NCBI RefSeq assembly: GCF_900167045.1
Contig: NZ_FUXJ01000007.1
Span: 1-64,000, forward strand
DNA length: 64,000 nucleotides
Reading direction: 5' to 3'
From: Legionella maceachernii
GTDB lineage: Bacteria; Pseudomonadota; Gammaproteobacteria; Legionellales; Legionellaceae
Within the stretch, counting starts at the first letter, position 1; the number at the start of each line of letters is the position of its first letter. Both the position numbers and the translations under genes were made by a program. Shown here piece by piece: positions 54,116-61,914 of the stretch. A model generated the notes under the pieces. That model ran no database searches, was not told the origin of the DNA, and saw only the letters and a list, made by a program, of their open reading frames with translations.

Positions 54116-54568
54116 ATGAAAAAAATAGTGTTGGTATCATCCCTTTCCCTCGCAGTTTTACTGACAAGTTGTGCTCAAGTAACCAATGAAGGTGTAGGGA
54201 CTGTGACTGGAGGTGTGGTTGGTGGTCTTTTAGGCAGCCAATTTGGTGGTGGTTCAGGAAAATTTGCTGCAGCTGCTGGTGGTGCGTTAATAGGGGCGTA
54301 TCTTGGTGGTAACATAGGTCGTACTATGGATCGCCTCGATCGACTGGAAATGCAAAAAGCCTTAGAAACAGCGCCCACAGGTCGTGTTGTTACGTGGTCA
54401 AACCCTGATACGGGTAACCGCTATACTGTACAACCAACAAGAACCTATTACACGGATCAGCAACCTTGCCGCGAATACATTACTAAAGCAATTATCGGTG
54501 GTAAACCCCAGCAAATTTATGGCAAAGCTTGCCGTCAAGCCGATGGTTCTTGGAAAGTAGTAGGATAA
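54116..54568 (+). CDS. Glycine-zipper outer-membrane lipoprotein
   Basis: A 150-residue lipoprotein of the 17-kDa surface-antigen type. The lipobox is LLTSC, with the lipid-bearing Cys at about residue 19. A glycine zipper follows (GTVTGGVVGGLLGSQFGGGS, then AAAGGALIGAYLGGNIGR). The C-terminal part (GRVVTWSNPDTGNRYTVQP, then CREYITKAIIGGKPQQIYGK) matches the RT821/YceK-like domain common in this family. The start at 54116 is used because it begins the signal peptide. It probably sits in the outer membrane and affects envelope stability. Confidence 0.87.
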   Translation: MKKIVLVSSLSLAVLLTSCAQVTNEGVGTVTGGVVGGLLGSQFGGGSGKFAAAAGGALIGAYLGGNIGRTMDRLDRLEMQKALETAPTGRVVTWSNPDTGNRYTVQPTRTYYTDQQPCREYITKAIIGGKPQQIYGKACRQADGSWKVVG

Positions 54569-54602
54569 AATAGAGTTTACTTGATTGTTATTGAACGTTG
54601 TA

Positions 54603-54631
54603 ACCTGGATGAAGCGAAGCTGCATCCAGGT
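54603..54631. terminator. REP-like hairpin after the lipoprotein gene
   Basis: acctggatg (54603-54611) and catccaggt (54623-54631) pair perfectly, and agc/gct pairs inside the loop. It lies 35 bases after the stop codon. The cctgga/tccagg theme resembles the hairpin at 22609-22636. It is a candidate mRNA 3' end, without a T tract. Confidence 0.45.
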
Positions 54632-54734
54632 ATTAAGAGCTGCGCTAGAATCTTCTAAAAACTACAATTAAGGATTCACTGTTTACTGTGGAATCAAGTC
54701 GTTAGACTTATTTCTATCTTTTGTAGTGCATAGA

Positions 54735-54770
54735 CTTAATAATTTCTTAAGAAATCATTGATACTATGCT
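54735..54770 (+). promoter_or_regulatory. PmrA-like box and promoter of the 757-residue gene
   Basis: CTTAATAAT-tt-CTTAAGAAA (54735-54754) resembles the Legionella PmrA consensus, which is two cTTAATATT half-sites two bases apart. The first half differs at one position and the second at three, while both CTTAA cores are intact. A TATGCT -10-like box lies at 54765-54770, which puts the site over the -35 region, as expected of an activator. Control by PmrA is inferred. Confidence 0.45.
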
Positions 54771-54795
54771 TAAAGTCCGATAAGAGGATTGTTTT

Positions 54796-57069
54796 ATGAC
54801 ATTTTTAGAGTTAGCTGGCCGACTTATACCTGGATACGACTTGCTGCCTTTACCCGCTCGCACTGAGTTTGAAAGTAGTCAAGTTGCTCGATCCTTTGTT
54901 GCTGCTATTAAAGCAGCAGAAGAATCTATCGACACAATTCGCCAACGCAGCACTAAGTGGTCGAGACTCCGCGGACATACCGACGGAGAAATTGAGGCTG
55001 TAATCAAAGAATTACCCGATAAAGCAATCACCCACGAATTAGTGATTTCCCCAGAATATCAAAGCCTTATTAGCAAAATTACCTTTATTATCCTTCCCCT
55101 TGCCTATCCTGACGCGGGTTTGCTTGATAATGAACAGAAACGACTTGTGGCAGAAGCTGAGTATTCAGGAATTTTACAAAAAGAGTATATTAAAGCCGAT
55201 AATGCGTATAAAGCGCATCATCAAAAATACACAAAAGCTTGGGTTGTGGATATAGAGGATGGGTTAGAGGATAGTAGACTTGAAAAAATAAGGCATTCTA
55301 TCGTTGAAAAATGGTATGAGCATTTTTTTGCCGATCCACGGATGTCAGCGATGCGAACCACCATTGGAGAGCGAAAAGCAGTTCATCGCGCGCAGAGATT
55401 AGGGGCTTACTTTCCCTTTTTAAATGATCCGCATTGGAGTCATAGTACACCACTTATTAGTAGACTGTTGGATGACTATAATGCCGAAGTGGAAAGTGCA
55501 GAGAGCGAATCCAGACCACTTGATTTAGAAACAGTAGAAAAAGCCTTTTTAGCTGACTTGTTATACAGACACTTAAACGATGAAACAACCCATTCCCTTA
55601 ATTTTATTAACTTAGAAGCGTTTAATCAAAAACAAGCTCGGCTTTTAGCTGAAAAAATTCTGCAGGCGTTTAATGACGGCAAAGCTTTGACAATGAAGAA
55701 ATGGCTTGATGATTATCAGAATGAATTAATCGAATACATTCGTCAGCAAATTACACTCATTGATGGGAAAGAGTGGCAAGAATCGACGGTCGACCTTACT
55801 AATCATGCAGCGAATGCCTTATCGTATCTTTGGGATACCAGGGCTACACAGTGGACAAACGATTTTCTAAATCGCATAGGTGATGCCTATTCTTTTCTCC
55901 AGTACATGGGGGCCACGGCGCAAAATGACAATTTTGTCTTTTCAATTATCGACGTCTACAACTTATATCGCAATTCACGTGGATTAGCCGAGTCCAAAAG
56001 TATTTTATTGAGTTTGTTTAAACCGTTTTTGCCGCTGTATCAAGAATACAAAGAAATCGCGAAATTCGAAAAAAGTTTTTTTCGAAAAGTCTTCCGGACA
56101 GTCATGCCCTTGGTGATTATAGCGGGTTTTGTGATTTTAGTTGCTGTTTTATTACCAACAGGTATTCCTGAGTTAGCTTTCATTATTGCTGCTATACCTA
56201 CTTTATTTATAGGGATTGCATTAGCAACCAAATACGTCACTTGGAAAAATAGTCTTTCTCAATTCTTGTATGAATGGTATTACGGTGGTCCTTTTGCAAC
56301 CCCTGAGTTTGCTGTCAATGAACGCATGATTGAAACGTTTGGGACGTCCGAACGGGCGGAAGAAATTCGTTCCATTTATATTAGCGAAATTCAGCGTTGT
56401 AATGATCAAGAAGATTCATTTAAAGCGAATGAAAGCCATTTAAATAGTGATCAGCAAAAAGAAAGACAAGACAATCTTGATAGAAGGCTCATCTTACTTT
56501 TGGAGTGGTATGACATTCATAGCAACTCTAATCTTGCAGTGGATATTGTTCAAGTCATTGTGGAAAAACAATTGACACAAATTGGCAACGCAGGGTCTCA
56601 AGCGGTACAAAAGAGCCTTAATGGTGAGGAGGGAAGGGAAATCACCAAGCGAGTTCATGAATTAGTCAAGCGTTTAAAAGACAATTTATCGCCAAGGACT
56701 GTTCCTTTGGTGCTTGATTTAGAATCGGGACCTCGAAGAGAAATGCCTGAGCCTGTCATTGCTGCAAGAAGACCAACCCAACCCACCGCTATAAGTGCAC
56801 ATGCATTCCCCACTCAAGACGGTCTGGAGTTAGGGGATGAAGGCGTTAACGAGGAGGAAGAAAATCCCTCTTCGCATCGTCTTCTCCGTACTTCTTCTCG
56901 AGCATCTGCACATTCACCCCATTTTTTTACGTCGTTAAGTTGTATACAGGAACATCGTAGAGTTCAAAGGGCTAATCAAGCGCTGACCCACATCCGCCCC
57001 CCTGCGGCAGAGGAATTTGATCAGACGGACTTTGAAAGGACTGTACCTTTGAATGTTTTGGCCCTTTAG
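54796..57069 (+). CDS. Putative Dot/Icm effector with a two-helix membrane hairpin
   Basis: A 757-residue protein with no signal peptide and no recognised catalytic domain. Most of it is charged and helical. Two adjacent membrane helices lie at about 436-477 (VMPLVIIAGFVILVAVLL, then ELAFIIAAIPTLFIGIALA), with basic residues before and after. The C-terminal region is disordered-looking and contains an acidic patch (GDEGVNEEEENPSS), a feature linked to Dot/Icm secretion signals, and ends LNVLAL. A PmrA-like box lies upstream. The effector call rests on genus, architecture and this promoter, not on homology. Confidence 0.6.
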   Translation: MTFLELAGRLIPGYDLLPLPARTEFESSQVARSFVAAIKAAEESIDTIRQRSTKWSRLRGHTDGEIEAVIKELPDKAITHELVISPEYQSLISKITFIILPLAYPDAGLLDNEQKRLVAEAEYSGILQKEYIKADNAYKAHHQKYTKAWVVDIEDGLEDSRLEKIRHSIVEKWYEHFFADPRMSAMRTTIGERKAVHRAQRLGAYFPFLNDPHWSHSTPLISRLLDDYNAEVESAESESRPLDLETVEKAFLADLLYRHLNDETTHSLNFINLEAFNQKQARLLAEKILQAFNDGKALTMKKWLDDYQNELIEYIRQQITLIDGKEWQESTVDLTNHAANALSYLWDTRATQWTNDFLNRIGDAYSFLQYMGATAQNDNFVFSIIDVYNLYRNSRGLAESKSILLSLFKPFLPLYQEYKEIAKFEKSFFRKVFRTVMPLVIIAGFVILVAVLLPTGIPELAFIIAAIPTLFIGIALATKYVTWKNSLSQFLYEWYYGGPFATPEFAVNERMIETFGTSERAEEIRSIYISEIQRCNDQEDSFKANESHLNSDQQKERQDNLDRRLILLLEWYDIHSNSNLAVDIVQVIVEKQLTQIGNAGSQAVQKSLNGEEGREITKRVHELVKRLKDNLSPRTVPLVLDLESGPRREMPEPVIAARRPTQPTAISAHAFPTQDGLELGDEGVNEEEENPSSHRLLRTSSRASAHSPHFFTSLSCIQEHRRVQRANQALTHIRPPAAEEFDQTDFERTVPLNVLAL

Positions 57070-57227
57070 GTCTAGAGGAGGGCACATTTAGCTCGTGCAA
57101 GGTTTGGTAATTATTTGTGCTATATTTAAACTGCACAGAGTGTATTTTTTAACCTGGCCTCGCACGAGTTGCAATCTAATTGGATCGATTTGCGACTCCA
57201 ATGAGGGAAGCTATTGCAGGAGGAAGC

Positions 57228-57662
57228 ATGGCTCATCTAATTTATTCAGCGCTACCTCAGCCGAGGCGTCCAATAGTTTATGTGAACCCAAAGATTACTG
57301 TTGCTCAATGCATTGATATTATGATCAAGGAAAACATTGGAGCTGTTGTGGTGTTCGAGGGTAAAAATCTTATGGGCATGGTCACTGAGCGAGACATTGT
57401 GAGGTCCTGTCTACAACAAGCCTTAGACCCTAATAAAGCCACAGCGGCTGATGTCGTTTATACCGATGTCAGCGTATTAAACCTTTTCGACCCGGTTGAA
57501 AAGGCCATGGAAACAATCACTGAAACCAAACGACGCCATGTTTTAATCGAGGAGAATGGAGAAATTGTTGCAATTCTTTCGATTGGGGATTTGCTTTTTC
57601 ATTTACTTGAAGATAAAACGCGAGTCATAGAGCAGCTGGAAAATTATATTCATACGTACTGA
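57228..57662 (+). CDS. Tandem CBS-domain protein
   Basis: A 144-residue cytoplasmic protein made of two CBS motifs: KITVAQCIDIMIKENIGAVV with MGMVTERDIVRSCL, then DPVEKAMETITETKRRHVLI with VAILSIGDLLFHLL. CBS pairs bind adenosyl nucleotides and act as sensors. ATG 57228 has a strong aggagg four bases upstream and is chosen over a TTG at 57180. No partner enzyme is fused, so the target is unknown. Confidence 0.9.
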   Translation: MAHLIYSALPQPRRPIVYVNPKITVAQCIDIMIKENIGAVVVFEGKNLMGMVTERDIVRSCLQQALDPNKATAADVVYTDVSVLNLFDPVEKAMETITETKRRHVLIEENGEIVAILSIGDLLFHLLEDKTRVIEQLENYIHTY

Positions 57663-57706
57663 TTACTCGAAAAGGTAATTGCTCACGCCCTCTTCTTACT
57701 CTTACG

Positions 57707-57727
57707 TTCCGCGAACAAGCCGCGGAA
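57707..57727. terminator. Short GC-rich hairpin after the CBS gene
   Basis: ttccgcg (57707-57713) and cgcggaa (57721-57727) flank aacaagc. A related string (cgcggacaagccgcg) lies between the monooxygenase and psuG genes near 14128. It may be a terminator or a small dispersed repeat. No T tract follows. Confidence 0.35.
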
Positions 57728-57815
57728 TATAGAGAGGTGAGATATTAGGAAAAATAATTCCTATAATTGATTGTAGATTGTATAGTTAACGAATCATGAT
57801 ATAGGAAATACTAAC

Positions 57816-59009
57816 ATGCGCGCTTTGTTAAAAAGTACATTGCTCCTCCTCCTGCTAACTTTCACTAGCGTGAATTGGGCTGACACAAATCTATCTTCAT
57901 GGTTTAGTAAAGGACCCAATAATCAAATTAAGTTGCGAGTCGATTTATTTTTATCTTCTACTTGTCCCCATTGTCAAAAAGCGGACGCTTTTTTCAGTAC
58001 CCTCGAAACACAGAAACCCTGGCTTGACGTACATCGATACCTCATTAACCAGGACAAAGCGGCATTAGAAATGTTTCATCAAGAATTGAAGCAGGTCAAA
58101 ATCGATGACTATGCTGTACCAGCCATCTTCTTTTGCAGTTCGCGATGGGTAGGTTTTGATGAAGCAAACACAACGGGCCAAAACTTATTACGCGGACTGG
58201 ATTATTGCTATCAAGAAATTAGCAAAACCGGTAGCCTCACTCCCCAGACCGCTCATGTACTGCATCAATTATCGAACGCGAGCTGGTTTGACGCCAGTAT
58301 GACAAGTCAACCTTCTTTGCTGTTATTTACATTGACAATGGCCATGACTGATGCCTTTGGTCCTTGTTCACTTTTTATTATTCTCGCTTTATTTTCTTTT
58401 CTCTGGCTGTATAAAGAACGAGGAGTCATGATAGGGCTTGCTGTTTTATTTCTACTCTCTGTCATGGTAGTTCATCATTTTCAACAAGATCACACTATCT
58501 TCTTTTATCAGGTTTTGAGTGTATTTCAGATTCCTGCTGAATTGATTGGCTTAGGGTTAATTATTTATGTTTTGGTCATTTATTTTAAAGGAATAAGGGT
58601 TCGACCTGGTTTTACCATTCCTGTTTTAGTCGTTTTAACTGCCTCAGCAGTGCAAGCCTATCAGCAGAACTGCACGCCAAATTTTGGCTTAATTTATCAA
58701 CAGTGGCTTGATGGACAAGGGCTTACGACTATTCAAGGTGAATTAATTGAAATCGGTTATCAGCTACTTTATATTCTGCCATTGGCACTACTTGCTTTCC
58801 TGCTTATCTATTTCCGCAATCATGAACGCTTAAAAAAATTTGAGCGTATTTTAACCTATTTTTCCTGGTATTCACTGTTCATTATTGGGATTCTTCTGAT
58901 CATTTTCCCGCATGGCTTTTCTTATTTCATCGTATCAATAGCAACCATTGCTTTAGCTTTACTTGCAGGATGGTTAACGATAAAAAAATTAACTCGGTTT
59001 AGGCAATGA
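57816..59009 (+). CDS. Thioredoxin-fold protein fused to a DsbD-like membrane domain
   Basis: A 397-residue protein. A signal peptide (LLKSTLLLLLLTFTSVNWA) leads to a periplasmic thioredoxin-like domain with the redox motif C50-P-H-C53 (LFLSSTCPHCQKADAFF) and a cis-Pro region (YAVPAIFFCSS). From about residue 165 there are roughly seven hydrophobic helices (LLLFTLTMAMTDAFGPCSLF, then ILALFSFLWLY and others), with a Cys in 'GPCSL' as in DsbD/CcdA transporters. It probably moves reducing power across the inner membrane. It overlaps the CDGSH gene by four bases. Confidence 0.78.
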   Translation: MRALLKSTLLLLLLTFTSVNWADTNLSSWFSKGPNNQIKLRVDLFLSSTCPHCQKADAFFSTLETQKPWLDVHRYLINQDKAALEMFHQELKQVKIDDYAVPAIFFCSSRWVGFDEANTTGQNLLRGLDYCYQEISKTGSLTPQTAHVLHQLSNASWFDASMTSQPSLLLFTLTMAMTDAFGPCSLFIILALFSFLWLYKERGVMIGLAVLFLLSVMVVHHFQQDHTIFFYQVLSVFQIPAELIGLGLIIYVLVIYFKGIRVRPGFTIPVLVVLTASAVQAYQQNCTPNFGLIYQQWLDGQGLTTIQGELIEIGYQLLYILPLALLAFLLIYFRNHERLKKFERILTYFSWYSLFIIGILLIIFPHGFSYFIVSIATIALALLAGWLTIKKLTRFRQ

Positions 59010-59269
59010 CCAAGAAAGCCCCACTGCCATTTTTCCCCATTGCTTACGACGTGGAAGAGGGAAAAACGTATTATTGGTGCAGTTGTGGAAAGAGCAAAAC
59101 CCAACCTCTCTGTGATCATCCAATGGATTGTGGTGATAAAGCTGTTCCCTATGACGCAACGCTTACCGAGACAGTGTATTTTTGTGGTTGCAAAAAAACC
59201 AATGATCCGCCGCTATGTGACGGTTCCCATGCCAAAGTGCTTATGGAATATCTAAAAGAGAAGAAGTGA
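59006..59269 (+). CDS. CDGSH iron-sulfur domain protein
   Basis: An 87-residue protein with two CDGSH-type motifs. The second is complete (FCGCKKTNDPPLCDGSH), with ligands Cys-x-Cys...Cys...His for a 2Fe-2S cluster. The first (WCSCGKSKTQPLCDHP) lacks the Gly-Ser-His ending but keeps three cysteines and a nearby His. Its start overlaps the stop of the DsbD-like gene (ATGA), so the two products are made together; a redox link is plausible. Confidence 0.9.
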   Translation: MTKKAPLPFFPIAYDVEEGKTYYWCSCGKSKTQPLCDHPMDCGDKAVPYDATLTETVYFCGCKKTNDPPLCDGSHAKVLMEYLKEKK

Positions 59270-59346
59270 GCGGCTAAAGCAAAATTAACTTGATCTCGCT
59301 GGACTGATTTGGGATTATCAGTGCATTAGGTATTATTGGTAAAAGC

Positions 59347-60330
59347 ATGAGTAAACTCATTGACATTCCAGTTATTGTTGAAAGCGGACATAAATATAAA
59401 ACTGCACAAGGTATAACCGCAATTAAAGACGGGGTTAAAACAACAGAATCCCCTGCCGAGCGTCTACCAAAACCGAAATGGTTGCGCATAGTCAATCACA
59501 CCACTCCCGCATACAGTAAAGTCAAAGATCAGGTGACAAAACATCGATTGGCCACGGTTTGTGAAGAAGCAAAATGCCCCAATATAGCTGAATGCTGGTC
59601 TCATGGTACTGCTACGATCATGTTGATGGGCGCAGTGTGCACGCGGGCTTGTCGTTTTTGCTCAGTCGACACAGGCAATCCTCATGGCTGGTTAGATTCT
59701 CAAGAGCCCGAGAATACCGCAAACACAGTTGCTTTAATGAATCTTGATTACGTGGTATTAACTTCAGTGAATCGTGATGATTTGCCCGATGGAGGAGCGA
59801 AGCATTACGCGGATACTATTCGCGCAATTAAAGCCCGTTGCCCTCATACTAAAATAGAGGCATTAACTCCTGATTTTCAAGGAGTGGAGAACGATGTCGC
59901 GACCCTTTTAGACAGCGGTGTGGATGTTTTTGCGCAAAATGTCGAAACGGTGGAACGGTTGACGCATCCTGTTCGTGATAATCGTGCCGGCTATTGGCAA
60001 ACCTTAAAAGTGTTAGCATTTGCCAAGCGGTATCGTCCGGATGTTTTAACCAAAACAAGTCTAATGTTGGGGCTTGGGGAAACCAACGAAGAAATCATCA
60101 AAACCATGGATGATCTGCGCGCACAAAACATAGACATCCTGACGTTAGGACAGTATCTCCAACCCACAAGAAATCATCTGCCTGTTGCGCGTTATGTCAC
60201 GCCAGAAACGTTTATGGAATTACGCGAAATTGGTTTAAAAAAAGGCTTCTTTGAAGTAGCATCTGGCCCGTTAGTGCGCTCAAGTTATCGTGCTGACCGG
60301 GTTTTCAAACGAGATAATTTAGGTTTGTAA
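59347..60330 (+). CDS. lipA: Lipoyl synthase
   Basis: A 327-residue radical SAM enzyme that inserts two sulfurs into octanoyl groups on lipoyl domains. The auxiliary-cluster cysteines are in [12 protein letters not shown]. The radical SAM motif is CTRACRFC. Other landmarks are [28 protein letters not shown]-like NVETVERL, and the C-terminal [12 protein letters not shown] with the serine cluster ligand. The length is normal. lipB is not adjacent here. Confidence 0.96.
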   Translation: MSKLIDIPVIVESGHKYKTAQGITAIKDGVKTTESPAERLPKPKWLRIVNHTTPAYSKVKDQVTKHRLATVCEEAKCPNIAECWSHGTATIMLMGAVCTRACRFCSVDTGNPHGWLDSQEPENTANTVALMNLDYVVLTSVNRDDLPDGGAKHYADTIRAIKARCPHTKIEALTPDFQGVENDVATLLDSGVDVFAQNVETVERLTHPVRDNRAGYWQTLKVLAFAKRYRPDVLTKTSLMLGLGETNEEIIKTMDDLRAQNIDILTLGQYLQPTRNHLPVARYVTPETFMELREIGLKKGFFEVASGPLVRSSYRADRVFKRDNLGL

Positions 60331-60340
60331 GGAAATATTA

Positions 60341-61765
60341 ATGCGTTTAATCCCAATAATTTTATGTGGTGGTGCTGGATCAAGGCTTTGGCCTGTTTCC
60401 CGCGAATTACATCCTAAGCCCTTCATTCATTTAGCCGATGGGCAAAGTTTATTGCAAAAAACCTTTTTACGAGGTGCGCAATTACCAGGCGTTAAAGAAA
60501 TTCTCACCGTAACGAATCGTGATTTATTTTTTAAAACAACCGACGAATACCGTGAAACCAATCAAACTGGATTATCACTGTCCTATATCTTGGAACCTTT
60601 TGGTCGAAATACGGCTGCTGCTATTATTGCTGCTGCTTTACAGATTAAGCAAACCTATGACGATGAAGAGGCACTGATGCTGGTATTGCCTGCCGATCAT
60701 TTGATTACGGATCAAGTCTCCTTTGCCCGGGCAATTGCAGAAGCAACCAAATTGGCACAGCAAGGAAAACTTGTCACATTTGGCATTCAGCCTACTAGCC
60801 CCGAGACAGGGTATGGTTATATCGAGGCAGAAGGGAACGAAGTCTTAAGGTTTGTTGAGAAACCGAATTTAGAGAAAGCGCAAGAATACTTGGATTCTGG
60901 GCGCTTTTTATGGAATTCAGGGATGTTCTGTTTTAATGTCAAAACATTGCTCCAAGAAGTGGAATTACATTGCCCAGCTATTTTTTCTGCCACTAAAGCG
61001 TGCATGGACGTTTCAGAGACGGCAATGGGTAAAGATTTTATTCAGATTGAATTAAATGCGGAAACGTTTAATGCGGTTCCAGAAGATTCAATTGACTATG
61101 CCCTTATTGAAAAGTCAAAACAAGTTGCGGTTGTGCCTTGCCAAATTGGCTGGAGTGATATTGGATCATGGAGTGCTTTAGGCGAATTGATTGAATCGGA
61201 CAGCAAAGGAAATCGCATTGAAGGTGAAACGCTACTCCATGAAGTGGCGAATTGCTATATCCGTGGTAAAGATAGACTTATTGCTGCCGTGGGGATCGAA
61301 GATCTCTTCATTATTGATACAGCTGATGCACTTTTGGTTGCTGATAAAGCGCGCGCGCAAGATATCAAAGCAATCTATAGTCAATTAAAAAAACAGGGGC
61401 ACGAGACTCATAAAGTACATCGCACTGTTCATCGACCCTGGGGAACTTATACGGTATTAGAGGAAGGAGCCCGTTTTAAAATTAAGCGCATTGAAGTAAA
61501 ACCTGGGGCAAGCCTAAGCTTGCAAATGCATTATCATCGTAATGAACATTGGATTGTAGTGAGTGGTGTAGCCAAAGTCATTAATGGTGACAGAGAAATC
61601 ATGGTGAATACCAATGAATCCACTTATGTGCCGGCAGGACACAAGCATCGTTTGGAAAACCCTGGTTTGACGAATCTCGTGATGATTGAAGTGCAAAGCG
61701 GCGAATACATGGGCGAGGATGACATCGTGCGTTTTGAAGACGTCTATGGCCGGGTAAAAGCTTAG
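60341..61765 (+). CDS. manC: Mannose-1-phosphate guanylyltransferase / mannose-6-phosphate isomerase
   Basis: A 474-residue bifunctional enzyme for GDP-mannose, needed for surface polysaccharides. The N-terminal nucleotidyltransferase has ILCGGAGSRLWPVSRELHPK, PADHLI and FVEKPNLEKAQEYL. The C-terminal cupin isomerase domain has VHRPWGTYTVLEEG, IEVKPGASLSLQMHYHRNEH, and YVPAGHKHRLENPG. The start is 10 bases after the lipA stop, so both are likely on one transcript. Confidence 0.95.
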   Translation: MRLIPIILCGGAGSRLWPVSRELHPKPFIHLADGQSLLQKTFLRGAQLPGVKEILTVTNRDLFFKTTDEYRETNQTGLSLSYILEPFGRNTAAAIIAAALQIKQTYDDEEALMLVLPADHLITDQVSFARAIAEATKLAQQGKLVTFGIQPTSPETGYGYIEAEGNEVLRFVEKPNLEKAQEYLDSGRFLWNSGMFCFNVKTLLQEVELHCPAIFSATKACMDVSETAMGKDFIQIELNAETFNAVPEDSIDYALIEKSKQVAVVPCQIGWSDIGSWSALGELIESDSKGNRIEGETLLHEVANCYIRGKDRLIAAVGIEDLFIIDTADALLVADKARAQDIKAIYSQLKKQGHETHKVHRTVHRPWGTYTVLEEGARFKIKRIEVKPGASLSLQMHYHRNEHWIVVSGVAKVINGDREIMVNTNESTYVPAGHKHRLENPGLTNLVMIEVQSGEYMGEDDIVRFEDVYGRVKA

Positions 61766-61776
61766 TGTCCGCTTAA

Positions 61777-61806
61777 GGACAAGCTCTGTTTCCCTTTAGC
61801 TTGTCC
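61777..61806. terminator. Hairpin between convergent manC and effector gene
   Basis: ggacaagct (61777-61785) and agcttgtcc (61798-61806) pair perfectly around a 12-base loop. It begins 11 bases after manC and lies before the convergent gene's stop at 61915, so it may end transcripts from manC. The T content after it is weak. Confidence 0.45.
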
Positions 61807-61914
61807 ATACTCTTCGCGTTCTATACCTCAATCAATGATTATTTCATTTCAAAATAGGAACAGCTGAAGAGCGTCGGCAAAGAAGTCAGGTTGACGATTA
61901 CCCAATAATCAAAG

